In this document: piece after piece, positions 47,231 to 57,873 of the stretch | How positions within the stretch are numbered: the first letter of the stretch is position 1 | Layout of the letters: each line of letters begins with the position of its first letter | Assembly: GCA_913776255.1 (NCBI GenBank) | Contig: CAJYLV010000057.1 | Span: 1-64,000, forward strand | Direction of reading: 5' to 3' | Source: an uncultured Sphingomonas sp. | GTDB taxonomy: Bacteria > Pseudomonadota > Alphaproteobacteria > Sphingomonadales > Sphingomonadaceae | DNA: 64,000 nt | Translations under genes and position numbers: made by a program | The notes under the pieces: model-generated | What the model saw: the letters and a program-made list of their open reading frames with translations, nothing else | The model's database searches: none | What the model was told of the DNA's origin: nothing

Positions 47231-47294
47231 AGTGTTCGGCGCCGGGTGATCCCGTACCAGCGAGACCCCGACTCCGAGAAGGAGAGGATGGGTC

Positions 47295-47429
47295 ATGTTG
47301 AGGATCAAGGATGCCGGCCATCACGGCATGGTCGCCGCCGGGCTCGCGGCGATGTTCACCGCTGCGGTACTGGGCGCACAGCTTGCCGCAGACGCGGTGG
47401 TCTATGTCGGCGAGCTGCTGATACGGTGA
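47295..47429 (+). CDS. 44-residue small membrane protein
   Basis: The ATG at 47295 is preceded by AAGGAGAGG, one of the strongest ribosome sites in the window. It encodes 44 residues: a charged start (MLRIKDAGHH), one membrane-spanning helix (MVAAGLAAMFTAAVLGAQLA) and a short tail ending ELLIR. It stands alone between the amtB terminator and a REP element, with a promoter-like sequence upstream. I do not recognise a family. Confidence 0.65.
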   Translation: MLRIKDAGHHGMVAAGLAAMFTAAVLGAQLAADAVVYVGELLIR

Positions 47430-47465
47430 CGAGTCGCGAAACGACGGATGGTGGGATCTCTCATC

Positions 47466-47542
47466 CGTCATTGCGAGCGTAGCGAAGCAATCCAGGGTCG
47501 GACCAGAACGCCCTGGATTGCTTCGCTACGCTCGCAATGACG
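47466..47542. repeat. REP-like inverted repeat, GTCATTGC family, full copy
   Basis: Near-perfect arms of about 32 bp (47466-47497 and 47511-47542) surround a 13-base loop. It is almost the same sequence as 8098-8174, with a half copy at 3152-3181. It follows the 44-residue protein gene. Confidence 0.87.
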
Positions 47543-47578
47543 GATCCCATTGGTGTCAACGCGGTCTGAAGCCTGTCC

Positions 47579-47600
47579 CGTCGCCCCAGACTTGATCCGT
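47579..47600. repeat. Fragment of the GTCGCCCCGGACTTGATCC repeat family
   Basis: CGTCGCCCCAGACTTGATCC matches the left arm of the repeat at 30271 with one or two changes, but no matching right arm is present. It lies 16 bases beyond the glutaminyl cyclase stop codon. Confidence 0.6.
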
Positions 47601-47615
47601 AGCGACGAAGGTAGG

Positions 47616-48401
47616 TTACTTCGGCAACCGGATCTCGAACAGCGTCGGCCAGCGCTTGCCGGTGACGAACAGCCGCCGCGCCTTCGCGTCCCACGCGATA
47701 CCGTTCGCGACCGCCTCGGGATCGCGCGCGCCGACCTCCGCGACGATCGCGCGCAGGTCGATCACCCGCGTCACCTCGCCGCTGCGCGGATCGATCGCGA
47801 CGATGAACGGCTGGTGCCAGACGTTGGCGAGAATCTGCCCGTCGACCATCTCCAGTTCGTTGATCTGGTCGAGCGCGCGCCCCGCGAAGGTGACGGTGAC
47901 GGTCCGCCGCACCTTCATCGTCGCCGGATCGTGGAAGGTCAGCGTCGCGCTGCCGTCCGAACGGATCAGCGACGTCCCATCCGACGTCAGCCCCCAGCCC
48001 TCCCCCGAATAACGCATCGTCCCGAGCGGCTTGAGCGTCGCGGCGGTCCAGCGATGCGCGACGCCGTCATGCCAGGTCAGGCTGATCGCCTCGCCCTTCC
48101 ACAGCGCCAGCCCCTCGCCGAACTGCGCCGCCGGAATCGTGCGCCGCAGCGTCACCTTGCCGGTGACCGGATCGACGCGCCGCACGTCGGAACGCCCCTC
48201 CAGCCCGACGCTCTCGATCAGCGCGCCGCCGTGCCACACCAGCCCTTCGGTGAAGGCGGCGCGATCATGCGGGAACCGACGGACCACGACGGGCGTGACC
48301 AGCGCCGGCTGGCGGGCCATGACCGCCGACGCGGCCTGCGGCGGAGCCGCCCCGGCCGGACCGGCGAGGGCGAGAAGCGGAAAGAGCATCCAGCGCGACA
48401 T
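47616..48401 (-). CDS. Glutaminyl-peptide cyclotransferase (beta-propeller type)
   Basis: A 261-residue exported enzyme converting N-terminal glutamine to pyroglutamate, of the bacterial/plant type I propeller family. The signal peptide (MSRWMLFPLLALAGPAGAA) precedes the propeller with repeating FTEGLVWHGG, YSGEGWGLTSDG, INELEMVDGQILANVW and VANGIAWDAKARRLFVTGK blades. The true start is the ATG at 48401; the frame extends further upstream into the next gene. Targets in the periplasm are unknown. Confidence 0.9.
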   Translation of the reverse strand: MSRWMLFPLLALAGPAGAAPPQAASAVMARQPALVTPVVVRRFPHDRAAFTEGLVWHGGALIESVGLEGRSDVRRVDPVTGKVTLRRTIPAAQFGEGLALWKGEAISLTWHDGVAHRWTAATLKPLGTMRYSGEGWGLTSDGTSLIRSDGSATLTFHDPATMKVRRTVTVTFAGRALDQINELEMVDGQILANVWHQPFIVAIDPRSGEVTRVIDLRAIVAEVGARDPEAVANGIAWDAKARRLFVTGKRWPTLFEIRLPK

Positions 48402-48457
48402 GCCCCAGCGGTACGATGCCGCGCCGCGCGGAGCAATCGCGTTGCGATCCAGCGTCG

Positions 48458-48805
48458 TCAGCCGGCTTTGGGAGCGCTGCCCTGCACCGGGGTGATCGTG
48501 GCGATGCCCTTGTTGTTGATCGACACCACCCACGGCGTGCCGTCGTCGCAGGTCGCGACCCAGCTCGGATTGCCCTGCAGCTCCGGCCCGGCGATCGACC
48601 GCGTCACGCCCTGGCATGCGCGCCCGGCGTCGCTGATCGCGCGGAACAGCACGCCGTTGCGCTCCTTCTCGTTCATCTGCCCGATCTGCGCGAGATAATC
48701 GCTGCTGTTGTTGGTGGCGGCCGCCGCGCGCTCCCCGTCCGGGCCGCTGCCGCAGGCGGCGAGCGACAACGGCAGCATGGCGACGATCACAGCGTGGCGA
48801 ATCAT
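48458..48805 (-). CDS. Small lipoprotein, 115 aa, unknown function
   Basis: A lipoprotein signal (MIRHAVIVAMLPLSLAAC) with lipidated Cys at about 18 precedes a 97-residue domain with two further cysteines (GRACQGV and VATCDDGTPW) that could form a disulfide. No family recognised. GAGGG precedes the ATG at 48805. It lies 56 bases upstream of the glutaminyl cyclase gene on the same strand, so the two may be co-transcribed, and is divergent from the S41 protease. Confidence 0.8.
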   Translation of the reverse strand: MIRHAVIVAMLPLSLAACGSGPDGERAAAATNNSSDYLAQIGQMNEKERNGVLFRAISDAGRACQGVTRSIAGPELQGNPSWVATCDDGTPWVVSINNKGIATITPVQGSAPKAG

Positions 48806-48913
48806 AACGAGCCCTCGGGGAAACCAACGTTGCGCCGGTTTAACATTTTTACCAGCTTCGGGTTGCACCTTCTCCTCTATGTTGAGGGGCGGACGAGTCG
48901 TGGGGACGGTGTG

Positions 48914-50365
48914 ATGCGTGGCAAGCGGTCGATCGGGCTGGTGGCGGGGCTGGCGATGCTGGCGTCATGCGGCGGTGGCGACAATGGCACGCGCGTCGCG
49001 GCCAGCACCAGCGGCGGCACTGACACCAGCGGCAGCGTCGGGGGCTCAACCACCCCGACCGGCTGCGCGCTGCGCGCCCGGCAGAACTGGGTGCTGGCGA
49101 CGATGACCGAATGGTATCTCTTCCCGGATACCTTGCCGACCAGTCTCGATCCGGCGGGCTATTCCGACGTCGACAGCTTCCTCGACGCGCTGACCGCCAC
49201 CGCGCGGGCCCAGCGCAAGGACCGCTATTTTACCTATCTCACCTCGCTCAAGCAGGAAAACGCTTATTACACCTCGGGCGGCACAGCCGGTCTCGGCGTG
49301 CGGCTGGCGTGGGATTCGAGCAACCGGCTGTTCGTCACCGAGGCGTATGAGAACGCCCCGGCGCTGAACGCCGGGATCGACCGCGGCGCGCAGATCGTCG
49401 GGATCGGCAACTCCGCGGCGACGATCCGTCCGGTCAGCGAGCTGGTGGCGAGTGGCGAAAGCGCGCTGAATGCCGCGTTTGACACGTCAACGCCCGGCAC
49501 GGTCCGCATCCTGCGCATCACCGATGCCGCGGGCACCCGCGACGTGCAGGTGGCCAGCGCCGACTATACGCTGACTCCGGTTTCGACCCGCTACGGCGTC
49601 AAGGTGATCGACGATAACGGGCGCAAGGTCGGCTACGTCAACCTGCGCACCTTCATCAATACCGCCGACGATCAGCTGCGCAGCGCGTTCTCGACCTTCA
49701 AGGCGCAAGGCGTGACGCAGGTGATCGTCGACCTGCGCTATAATGGCGGCGGGCTGCTCAACACCGCCGAGACGTTCACCGACCTGCTCGGCGCCAATCG
49801 CTCGACCAGCGACGTGCAGGCGTACACGACCTTCCGCCCCTCCAAGGCGCGGGAAAACGAGGTTCGCTATTTCGCGCGCGAGATGAACGCGATCGCGCCG
49901 ACGCGGGTCGCCTTCATCGGCACCGGCCAGACCGCCTCGGCGAGCGAGTATGTCATCAACGCGCTAATTCCGTACCTCCACAGCGATCTCGCGCTGGTCG
50001 GCGGCAACACCTATGGCAAGCCGGTCGGGCAGATCGCGCTCGACAATCCGTCATGCAGCGACGACCGGCTCCGCGTGATCGCCTTCGCGCTCCAGAATTC
50101 GGCACGACAGGGCGATTATTATGACGGGCTGGCGACCAAGGTGGAGGCGAGCTGTCAGGCCGCCGACGACTATAACCACCCGCTGGGGGATGTCAGCGAG
50201 ACGTCCACCCGGACCGCGCTCGACTGGCTGGCGGGACGTGGATGCACGCGAATCGGGGCGAGTGCCGCGGCGGCGCGGACCACCGGGCTCTTCGCGGAGG
50301 CGCAGCGTCCGCTGGTGTCGACCCGGCCGACCGCCGCCCAGCGCGAGACGCCGGGGCTGTTTTGA
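48914..50365 (+). CDS. Exported S41-family C-terminal processing protease-like lipoprotein
   Basis: A 483-residue lipoprotein (lipobox MLASC, Cys about 20) with a Gly/Thr/Ser-rich linker, a PDZ-like region (GGTAGLGVRLAWD onward) and the S41 peptidase core (VGYVNLRTFI, VIVDLRYNGGG, and TGQTASASEYV with Ser about 342). The usual catalytic Lys lies about 25 residues further on, in GNTYGKPVGQ. The substrate is unknown. I use the ATG at 48914; the preceding GTG is also in frame. Divergent from the small lipoprotein gene. Confidence 0.88.
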   Translation: MRGKRSIGLVAGLAMLASCGGGDNGTRVAASTSGGTDTSGSVGGSTTPTGCALRARQNWVLATMTEWYLFPDTLPTSLDPAGYSDVDSFLDALTATARAQRKDRYFTYLTSLKQENAYYTSGGTAGLGVRLAWDSSNRLFVTEAYENAPALNAGIDRGAQIVGIGNSAATIRPVSELVASGESALNAAFDTSTPGTVRILRITDAAGTRDVQVASADYTLTPVSTRYGVKVIDDNGRKVGYVNLRTFINTADDQLRSAFSTFKAQGVTQVIVDLRYNGGGLLNTAETFTDLLGANRSTSDVQAYTTFRPSKARENEVRYFAREMNAIAPTRVAFIGTGQTASASEYVINALIPYLHSDLALVGGNTYGKPVGQIALDNPSCSDDRLRVIAFALQNSARQGDYYDGLATKVEASCQAADDYNHPLGDVSETSTRTALDWLAGRGCTRIGASAAAARTTGLFAEAQRPLVSTRPTAAQRETPGLF

Positions 50366-50443
50366 ACGCACCGGATTGACGGATCCTCTCCTCGACCCGA
50401 TCCGGCGTCCCGCTGTTCAAGAGCTGGTAGAGAAACGGATCTC

Positions 50444-50477
50444 CAGACTGGCCTTCGGCCTTCGCCGGGATGACGGT
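50444..50477. repeat. Fragment of a REP-like palindrome after the S41 gene
   Basis: GGCCTTCGGCCTTCGCCGGG followed by ATGACGG resembles the right arms of other palindromes in the window. It lies between the converging S41 and msrA genes and could form a hairpin. The match is short. Confidence 0.4.
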
Positions 50478-50489
50478 GCGTGCCGGATG

Positions 50490-51143
50490 TTACCGCATCG
50501 CTAGCTGCGGGAAGGCGGCGCGGAAACCCGCGACCTTCGGCTTGTCCCAGCGCACGATATAGGGATGCGTCGGGTTCCGGCGGAAGAAGTCCTGATGATA
50601 GGCTTCGGCCGGATAGAAGCGACCCGCCTCCAGCCGCGTGACGATCGGGCGTGCGAAGGCATGCGCCTGCCCGAGCTGCGCGATATAGGCGGCGGCGACC
50701 GCGCGCTGTTCCGGGGTCTGCGGGAAGATCGCCGAGCGATAGCTGGTGCCGCTGTCCGGCCCCTGCCGGTTGAGCTGCGTCGGGTCGTGCGCGATCGAGA
50801 AATAGACGCGCAGCAACGTCGCATAGCTGACGACGCGCGGATCGTAGCTGATGCGGATCGCCTCGGCATGGCGGGTCGTCTCGCTGCTGACCGCCTGATA
50901 ATTGGCGCTCTGCAGGGTGCCACCGGCATAGCCCGCCACGACGTCGCGGACGCCCTTCACCTGCTGGAACACCGCCTCCATGCCCCAGAAGCAGCCGCCC
51001 GCGAGCACCGCGGTCTGCATCCCGGCGGTCGCGGGCACGTCGCGCGCGGCGGCGGGGATCGGGACGGCGCGCTCGGCCTGGGCGGTGCCGCAGCCGGCGA
51101 ACAGGAGCGGCAAGGCCGCGGTGAAGGCGAGGAAGCGCGTCAT
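50490..51143 (-). CDS. msrA: Lipoprotein-type peptide methionine sulfoxide reductase MsrA
   Basis: A 217-residue enzyme reducing methionine-S-sulfoxide in proteins. The catalytic motif GGCFWGME gives Cys about 51; NRQGPDSGTSYRSAIFPQT is the second block. The N terminus is a lipoprotein signal (LPLLFAGC, Cys 18), so it acts outside the cytoplasm, anchored in a membrane. The start at 51143 is the ATG of that signal peptide; the frame is open further upstream. It is preceded by a 46-residue protein gene on the same strand. Confidence 0.93.
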   Translation of the reverse strand: MTRFLAFTAALPLLFAGCGTAQAERAVPIPAAARDVPATAGMQTAVLAGGCFWGMEAVFQQVKGVRDVVAGYAGGTLQSANYQAVSSETTRHAEAIRISYDPRVVSYATLLRVYFSIAHDPTQLNRQGPDSGTSYRSAIFPQTPEQRAVAAAYIAQLGQAHAFARPIVTRLEAGRFYPAEAYHQDFFRRNPTHPYIVRWDKPKVAGFRAAFPQLAMR

Positions 51144-51195
51144 GCGCCTGATATGGGTCGGAAAGGGTCGCTCCGCCAGAGCGACCCACCGCGGA

Positions 51196-51336
51196 TCACC
51201 GCGTGGCGTGAGTCGCCGCATAGGGGTTGGTCGGCAGCTCGGGCTGCGTGGCGTGGATCGCCAGCATCCCGGCGGCGCCGATCAGGAAACCACCCGCGAA
51301 CTGCCATGCGAAGCTGGACTTGATGAAGCGGATCAT
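51196..51336 (-). CDS. 46-residue small membrane protein
   Basis: The ATG at 51334-51336 starts a 46-residue peptide: MIRFIKSSFAWQFAGG, a hydrophobic helix to about residue 27, then a polar tail with ELPTNPYAATHATR. The Shine-Dalgarno sequence is AGAGAG. It lies 52 bases upstream of msrA on the same strand, so they may be one transcript. No family recognised; single-span membrane protein is the safest description. Confidence 0.62.
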   Translation of the reverse strand: MIRFIKSSFAWQFAGGFLIGAAGMLAIHATQPELPTNPYAATHATR

Positions 51337-51370
51337 CAGCTGCTCTCTTTTCCTTGGCCGCCGGAGCGGC

Positions 51371-52777
<1,407 letters not shown>

Positions 52778-52794
52778 CTATGCGACGGTCGGCC

Positions 52795-54540
52795 TCATTG
52801 TGCAACCGCGAGCGTCGCTCGCATTAGTCCGCGCAACGCATTGCCCACGAACAGGCCGTCGTTCAGGTCCGCGGCGGTCAGATCGCCCTCGATCGCCGCG
52901 CCGGTCTCGAGCAACTCGCCGCGCAACACGCCCGGCAGCAGCGGACCGGCGCGCGGCGTGACCAGCGTTGCGCCGCGCGGGACGAACAGGTTGGTGTAGC
53001 TGCCCTCGGTCAGCCGGCCGTCGGGAGCGTAGAACAGCACCTCGTCGGCCCCGCTCGCCAGCCGGGCGGAGTCATAGAATCGCCGGTCGCTGCTCTTGTG
53101 GCGCAGCCGCCAGTCACGCTCGCCGACCGGCAGCGGCGCGAGCGCGACGCGCAGCGGCCGGTCGGGGGGCGGCGGCGCCGCGGCGACCTCGATCGCGATC
53201 GCACCGCCCTGCGACACCATCAGCCGCACCCGCGCGGCGGCGGTGAGGCGGAAGGTCGCGGCCTGCAGCTCGTTGCGCGCGCCGTGGCGGTCGAAGGTGA
53301 AGCCCAGCGCGACGGCACTGGCGCGCAGCCGTTCGAGATGCCGTTCGATCCGCAGCACGCCCTCGTCGGGGTCGAAGGCCATCGTCTCCAGCAGGTCGAC
53401 CCGGCGGCGCGCGCCCGCGAGGAACGCCGCCTTGGCCATCGCCTCGTCCCATTCGTCCTCGACGCGCGAATCGGCGACGATCCCGCCGCCGATCCCGACC
53501 ACCGCATGGTCGGCGCCTTCGTCGATCGTCAGCGTGCGGATCGCGACGTTGAACGCGGCGCTGCCGTCCGCGTCGATCCGGCCGATCGCCCCGGTATAGG
53601 CGCCGCGCGCGCTGCCGCGCTCGACCGCCGCGATCGCCTGCATCGCGCGCACCTTCGGCGCGCCGGTGATCGAGCCGCACGGGAACAACGCCGCCAGCAC
53701 GTCGACCGCGTCGCGATCCGGCGCGAGCGTGGCGGTGACCGTGGAGACGAGCTGGTGGACGGTCGGATAGCGTTCGACCGCGAACAGCTCCGGCACCGCG
53801 ACACTGCCCGCGACCGCGACCCGCGACAGATCGTTGCGCATCAGGTCGACGATCATGAGGTTCTCGGCGCGTTGCTTGGCATCCGAGGCGAGCGCCCGTG
53901 CTACCGCGAGGTCGATGGCCGGATCGGCATGGCGCCGCGCGGTGCCCTTCATCGGCCGGCTGGCGAGCGCGTCGCCGTCGCGGCGGAAGAACAATTCGGG
54001 GGAGAGCGACAGGATCGTCTGCGCGCCGGTCGCGACCAGCGCGCTCCAGCCGGCCGCCGAGGCGCGGCGCAGCCCGGCATAGAGCGCGAGCGGATCGCCG
54101 ATGAACGGCACGCGCGCGCGGAAGGTCAGGTTCAGCTGGTAAAGATCGCCCGCCCGGATCAGCGCCTGCGCGGCCTCGAACATCGCGCGATAATCGGCCT
54201 GCGAGGGCTCGGGCTCGGGCGCGCCGGTCCATGCCCCCGCCGGGTCGGGGAGCAGCGCGGCGACCTCCTCGATCTCCTCGTGTCCGTCGAACAGCCCGAA
54301 CCATGCCAGCGGAGTCGTGGAGGCGGGCTCGCCACCGGCGGCGGGCTCGAACGCCGCCCCCGCGCCATAGGAAAGGAACCCGGCCGCCGCGCCGTCCCAC
54401 GCCCGGACCGCCGCCAGCACCTCGTGCACTTCCGCCGGACGGTGCGCGACGAGAACACGCCGTGGCGCGCGATACAGTCTCGCTCGGTTCAGCCCGGTGC
54501 GGGCATCGTGGAGCAGGACGAAAGGGGCGGCCAGGCGCAT
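52795..54540 (-). CDS. pabB: Aminodeoxychorismate synthase component I fused to 4-amino-4-deoxychorismate lyase
   Basis: A 581-residue fusion for folate precursor (p-aminobenzoate) synthesis. The N-terminal half is the chorismate-using PabB domain (LNLTFRARVPF, SRPMKGTARR, LMIVDLMRNDLSRV, CGSITGAPKVRAMQAI); the C-terminal half, from about residue 350, is class IV aminotransferase-fold PabC lyase (ETMAFDPDEGV, LRHKSSDRRFYD with the candidate PLP Lys, LTEGSYTNLFV). The start is taken at the ATG at 54540; an ATG three codons upstream is possible. The glutaminase PabA is not nearby. Confidence 0.92.
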   Translation of the reverse strand: MRLAAPFVLLHDARTGLNRARLYRAPRRVLVAHRPAEVHEVLAAVRAWDGAAAGFLSYGAGAAFEPAAGGEPASTTPLAWFGLFDGHEEIEEVAALLPDPAGAWTGAPEPEPSQADYRAMFEAAQALIRAGDLYQLNLTFRARVPFIGDPLALYAGLRRASAAGWSALVATGAQTILSLSPELFFRRDGDALASRPMKGTARRHADPAIDLAVARALASDAKQRAENLMIVDLMRNDLSRVAVAGSVAVPELFAVERYPTVHQLVSTVTATLAPDRDAVDVLAALFPCGSITGAPKVRAMQAIAAVERGSARGAYTGAIGRIDADGSAAFNVAIRTLTIDEGADHAVVGIGGGIVADSRVEDEWDEAMAKAAFLAGARRRVDLLETMAFDPDEGVLRIERHLERLRASAVALGFTFDRHGARNELQAATFRLTAAARVRLMVSQGGAIAIEVAAAPPPPDRPLRVALAPLPVGERDWRLRHKSSDRRFYDSARLASGADEVLFYAPDGRLTEGSYTNLFVPRGATLVTPRAGPLLPGVLRGELLETGAAIEGDLTAADLNDGLFVGNALRGLMRATLAVAQ

Positions 54541-54661
54541 CGGCTCCATTGATGCCTGTACGTCGTTACGCCTGCAAGCCGCGTTGCGTCCGACAAAGGT
54601 CGAAGCTAGCACCGCGACGATACCGCGGGCCGGCGATCCGATGCCGCGGCAGGAGCCCTTG

Positions 54662-55321
54662 ATGACCGACACCCCGCTGCGCGCCGCGATCGTTCCCGTC
54701 ACCGCGATCGAGCAGAATTGCACGCTGATCTGGTGCACCGTGACGATGAAGGCGGCGGTGGTCGATCCCGGCGGCGACCTGCCGCGGATCCTCGCCGCGA
54801 TCGGGCAAGCCGGGGTGACGGTCGAGAAGATCCTGCTGACCCACGGCCATATCGATCATGCCGGCGAGGCCAAGCCGCTCGCCGAGCAACTGGGCGTGCC
54901 GATCGAGGGGCCGCACGAGGACGACCGCTTCTGGCTGGCGCGGCTCGACGAGGACGGGCGCAACTGGGGGATTCGCGGGGTGGCGTTCGAGCCCGACCGC
55001 TGGCTGGCGGACGGCGACACGGTGACGGTCGGCGCGCTGACGCTCGACGTCTATCACACGCCCGGTCACACCGCCGGTCACGTGATCTTCCACCATGCCC
55101 CCTCGCGATTCGCGCAGGTCGGCGACGTGCTGTTCCAGGGCTCGGTCGGGCGCACCGATCTGCCGCAGGGCAATCATCAGCAGCTGATCGAATCGATCGT
55201 CACCAAGCTGTGGCCGCTCGGCGGGGAGACCGCGTTCATTCCCGGGCACGGCAAGCCCAGCACCTTCGCGCACGAGCGGGCGCACAACATGTTCGTCAGC
55301 GACCGCGCGCTTTCCGCCTGA
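54662..55321 (+). CDS. MBL-fold hydrolase, glyoxalase II-like
   Basis: A 219-residue metallo-beta-lactamase-fold protein of the YcbL/GloB2 group, with LLTHGHIDHAGEAK (HxHxDH), HTPGHTAGHVIFHH, VGDVLFQGSVGRTDLP and FIPGHGKPST. It is predicted to hydrolyse S-glutathionyl or similar thioesters. AGGAG precedes the ATG at 54662. It is divergent from the pabB-type gene across 121 bases and upstream of rpmF, but separated from it by a promoter-like gap. Confidence 0.9.
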   Translation: MTDTPLRAAIVPVTAIEQNCTLIWCTVTMKAAVVDPGGDLPRILAAIGQAGVTVEKILLTHGHIDHAGEAKPLAEQLGVPIEGPHEDDRFWLARLDEDGRNWGIRGVAFEPDRWLADGDTVTVGALTLDVYHTPGHTAGHVIFHHAPSRFAQVGDVLFQGSVGRTDLPQGNHQQLIESIVTKLWPLGGETAFIPGHGKPSTFAHERAHNMFVSDRALSA

Positions 55322-55395
55322 CGGCCGGCGCCAATGGCGGACACGTCTGCCCGCTCAAAGCGTTGGCAGGATGGAGGTCGTGTGACGGGCTTTAC

Positions 55396-55423
55396 TTGCA
55401 ACCGCCGGGGAAATCGCTATAGG
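55396..55423 (+). promoter_or_regulatory. Candidate promoter of rpmF-plsX-fabH
   Basis: TTGCAA (55396-55401), a 16-base spacer and TATAGG (55418-55423) resemble a housekeeping sigma-70 promoter. Transcription would start near 55430, giving a leader of about 118 bases before rpmF that contains the inverted repeat at 55437-55482. Confidence 0.45.
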
Positions 55424-55436
55424 CGCGGGGCTTCGC

Positions 55437-55482
55437 GATGCGAGCCGATGCCCGGCTGTCTGCCGCGGCCGGTGCTCGCATC
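55437..55482 (+). promoter_or_regulatory. Inverted repeat in the rpmF leader
   Basis: GATGCGAGC (55437-55445) and GCTCGCATC (55474-55482) are perfect complements around a 28-base loop. They fall in the predicted 5' leader of rpmF, followed by a locally AT-rich stretch (55515-55541) before the start codon. Ribosomal-protein leaders often bind their own protein; this one is not a known class to me. Confidence 0.45.
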
Positions 55483-55547
55483 GTCCGCGCGGCGCCGTGC
55501 ACCGGCTCGTCGCTCTTATGAAATACTAGTCAAATCAAGGTGCCACG

Positions 55548-55727
55548 ATGGCCGTCCCCAAGCGAAAGACTTCTCCCTCCCGCCGTGGCATGCGCCGCGC
55601 GCACGACGCTCTCTCGGTCGAGGCGTTCCAGGAATGCCCGAACTGCGGCGAGCTGAAGCGCCCGCACAACCTGTGCACCGCGTGCGGTCACTACAACGGT
55701 CGCGAGGTCATCGCGGTCGACGCCTGA
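55548..55727 (+). CDS. rpmF: 50S ribosomal protein L32
   Basis: A 59-residue ribosomal protein L32 ([20 protein letters not shown] opening), with four cysteines (30, 33, 43, 46) in a zinc-ribbon arrangement CPNC/CTAC. It is a component of the large subunit. It is followed by plsX after 40 bases, the conserved bacterial linkage to lipid synthesis. Too short for many gene finders. Confidence 0.97.
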   Translation: MAVPKRKTSPSRRGMRRAHDALSVEAFQECPNCGELKRPHNLCTACGHYNGREVIAVDA

Positions 55728-55767
55728 GCCTGACCGGGTGCAGGCGCAGTTTCGGGAGCGAGGTCCA

Positions 55768-56805
55768 GTGATAGCCGACAGGTCCCGGATCGCCGTCGAT
55801 GCGATGGGCGGTGACGAGGGGCTGGCGGTGATGCTGGCCGGGGTGGCACGCGCGTGCCGCCGCTACGACGACGTCAACTATCTGTTGGTCGGCGACGAGG
55901 CGGCGATTCGCGACGGGCTGTCGCAACATCCGAATCTCGCGCAGCATTCCGAAATCGTACACGCCCCCGATGTGATCGCGGGCGAGGAGAAGCCGAGCCA
56001 GGCGATTCGCCGTGCGAAGACGACGTCGATGGGCGTCGCGATCGACTGCGTGAAGCAGGGGCGTGCCGCCGCAGCGGTATCGGCGGGCAATACCGGCGCG
56101 CTGATGGCGATGGCGAAGCTGTCGCTCCGGACGATGCGCGGCATCGATCGCCCGGCGCTCGCCGCGCTGCTGCCGACGCTGGGCGACAATGATTGCGTGA
56201 TGCTCGACCTCGGGGCGAATACCGAGTGCGATGCGCGCAACCTCGTGCAGTTCGCGGTGATGGGCGCGGCCTATGCGCGCACCACGCTGGAGCTGGATGC
56301 CCCGCGCGTCGCGCTGCTCAACATCGGCAGCGAGGACCAGAAGGGCACCGGCGAGATCCGCGACGCCGCGCAGATGCTGCGCGCCGCCCCGCACCTCCCG
56401 ATGAAGTTCACCGGCTTCGTCGAGGGCGACCGGCTGTCGCGCGGCGAGCATGACGTGATCGTCTGCGACGGCTTCTCCGGCAATATCGCGCTCAAGACCG
56501 CCGAGGGCACGGCGCGCTTCGTCGCGGACCTGCTCAAGCGTGCGTTCCGCAGCTCGGTGCGCTCGAAGGTCGGCTTCCTGATCTCGCGTCCGGCGACCGA
56601 GCTGCTGCGCGATCATCTCGACCCCAACAACCATAACGGCGCGGTCTTCCTCGGGCTCAACGGGCTGGTGGTCAAAAGCCACGGCAGCGCGAACGAGCGC
56701 GGCGTGGCGACCGCGATCGGCAACGCCGCCAAGATGGTGCGCGCCGACCTGACGCGCCGGATCGTCGAGGATCTGCGCCACTTCGAAGCGAAGGCGGCTG
56801 CATGA
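55768..56805 (+). CDS. plsX: Phosphate acyltransferase PlsX
   Basis: A 345-residue enzyme making acyl-phosphate from acyl-ACP for phospholipid synthesis by PlsY. Reads [11 protein letters not shown] at the start, [53 protein letters not shown] and [15 protein letters not shown] favour the GTG at 55768 ([16 protein letters not shown]) because GGGAGCGAGG precedes it; a GTG at 55738 is an alternative. It overlaps fabH by four bases. Confidence 0.96.
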   Translation: MIADRSRIAVDAMGGDEGLAVMLAGVARACRRYDDVNYLLVGDEAAIRDGLSQHPNLAQHSEIVHAPDVIAGEEKPSQAIRRAKTTSMGVAIDCVKQGRAAAAVSAGNTGALMAMAKLSLRTMRGIDRPALAALLPTLGDNDCVMLDLGANTECDARNLVQFAVMGAAYARTTLELDAPRVALLNIGSEDQKGTGEIRDAAQMLRAAPHLPMKFTGFVEGDRLSRGEHDVIVCDGFSGNIALKTAEGTARFVADLLKRAFRSSVRSKVGFLISRPATELLRDHLDPNNHNGAVFLGLNGLVVKSHGSANERGVATAIGNAAKMVRADLTRRIVEDLRHFEAKAAA

Positions 56806-57782
56806 TCCGTGCGGTGCTGACGGGAACCGGCGCTGCGCTGCCGGCGCGCCGCGTCGCCAATGCCGAGCTGGCCGAGCGCGTCGATACGTCCGACGAATGG
56901 ATCGTCGAGCGCACCGGCATCCGCTTCCGGCACATCGCGGGCGAGGGCGAGACGACCGCCACGCTGGCGCGCGATGCCGCAGTCGCGGCGATCGACGCCG
57001 CCGGGCTGGTGCCGGGCGACATCGACCTGATCGTGCTGGCGACCGCCACGCCCGACAACACCTTCCCGGCCACCGCCACCAAGGTGCAGGCGATGCTGGG
57101 GATCGACGATTGCGTCGCCTTCGACGTCGCGGCGGTCTGCTCGGGCTTCCTCTATGCGGTACAGGTCGCCGACAGCATGATCCGCGCCGGCGCGCACCGC
57201 CGCGCGCTGGTGATCGGCGCCGAGACGTTCAGCCGCATCCTCGACTGGGAGGATCGCACCACCTGCGTGCTGTTCGGCGACGGGGCGGGGGCGATCGTGC
57301 TGGAAGCGCGCGACTCCGTGGCCGACGTCAACGATCCGCAAGCCCGCGGCGTGCTCGCGACGCGGCTCCATGCCGATGGCCGCCATAATGGGTTGCTTTA
57401 TGTCGATGGCGGACCGTCCACGACCGGCACCGTCGGCAAGCTGCGGATGAAGGGGCGGGAGGTGTTTCGCCATGCCGTCGTCAATCTCGCGGCGGTGATG
57501 GAGGAGGCGTTGCACGCCGCCGGACTGCCCACGGATGCGGTCGACTGGGTGGTGCCGCACCAGGCCAACGCGCGCATTCTCGATGCCACGGCGCGCAAAC
57601 TTTCCCTGCCGTCTGAAAAGGTTATCGTCACCGTCGACCAGCATGCCAACACCTCCGCGGCCTCGGTTCCGCTGGCGCTGGACCAGGCGGTGCGCGATGG
57701 CCGGATCCAGCCCGGGCACATCGTCGTGCTGGAGGCGATGGGCGGCGGATTCACCTGGGGCGCGGCCGTCATCCGCGTCTGA
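56802..57782 (+). CDS. fabH: 3-oxoacyl-ACP synthase III FabH
   Basis: A 326-residue condensing enzyme that starts fatty-acid synthesis from acetyl-CoA and malonyl-ACP. The Cys-His-Asn triad is readable: [14 protein letters not shown] (Cys about 113), [11 protein letters not shown] (His) and [16 protein letters not shown] (Asn). The C terminus ends in [13 protein letters not shown], as usual. It overlaps plsX by 4 bases; ihfA follows after 91 bases. This order is conserved in alphaproteobacteria. Confidence 0.97.
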   Translation: MIRAVLTGTGAALPARRVANAELAERVDTSDEWIVERTGIRFRHIAGEGETTATLARDAAVAAIDAAGLVPGDIDLIVLATATPDNTFPATATKVQAMLGIDDCVAFDVAAVCSGFLYAVQVADSMIRAGAHRRALVIGAETFSRILDWEDRTTCVLFGDGAGAIVLEARDSVADVNDPQARGVLATRLHADGRHNGLLYVDGGPSTTGTVGKLRMKGREVFRHAVVNLAAVMEEALHAAGLPTDAVDWVVPHQANARILDATARKLSLPSEKVIVTVDQHANTSAASVPLALDQAVRDGRIQPGHIVVLEAMGGGFTWGAAVIRV

Positions 57783-57873
57783 CCCACGACCGGCGGCTGC
57801 ATCGACAATTCGCGCGCTTCGTTCTAAGCGGGACGTGAATTGTGCAACCTTTCCGGGGGGTAGAGGGAAGTCG

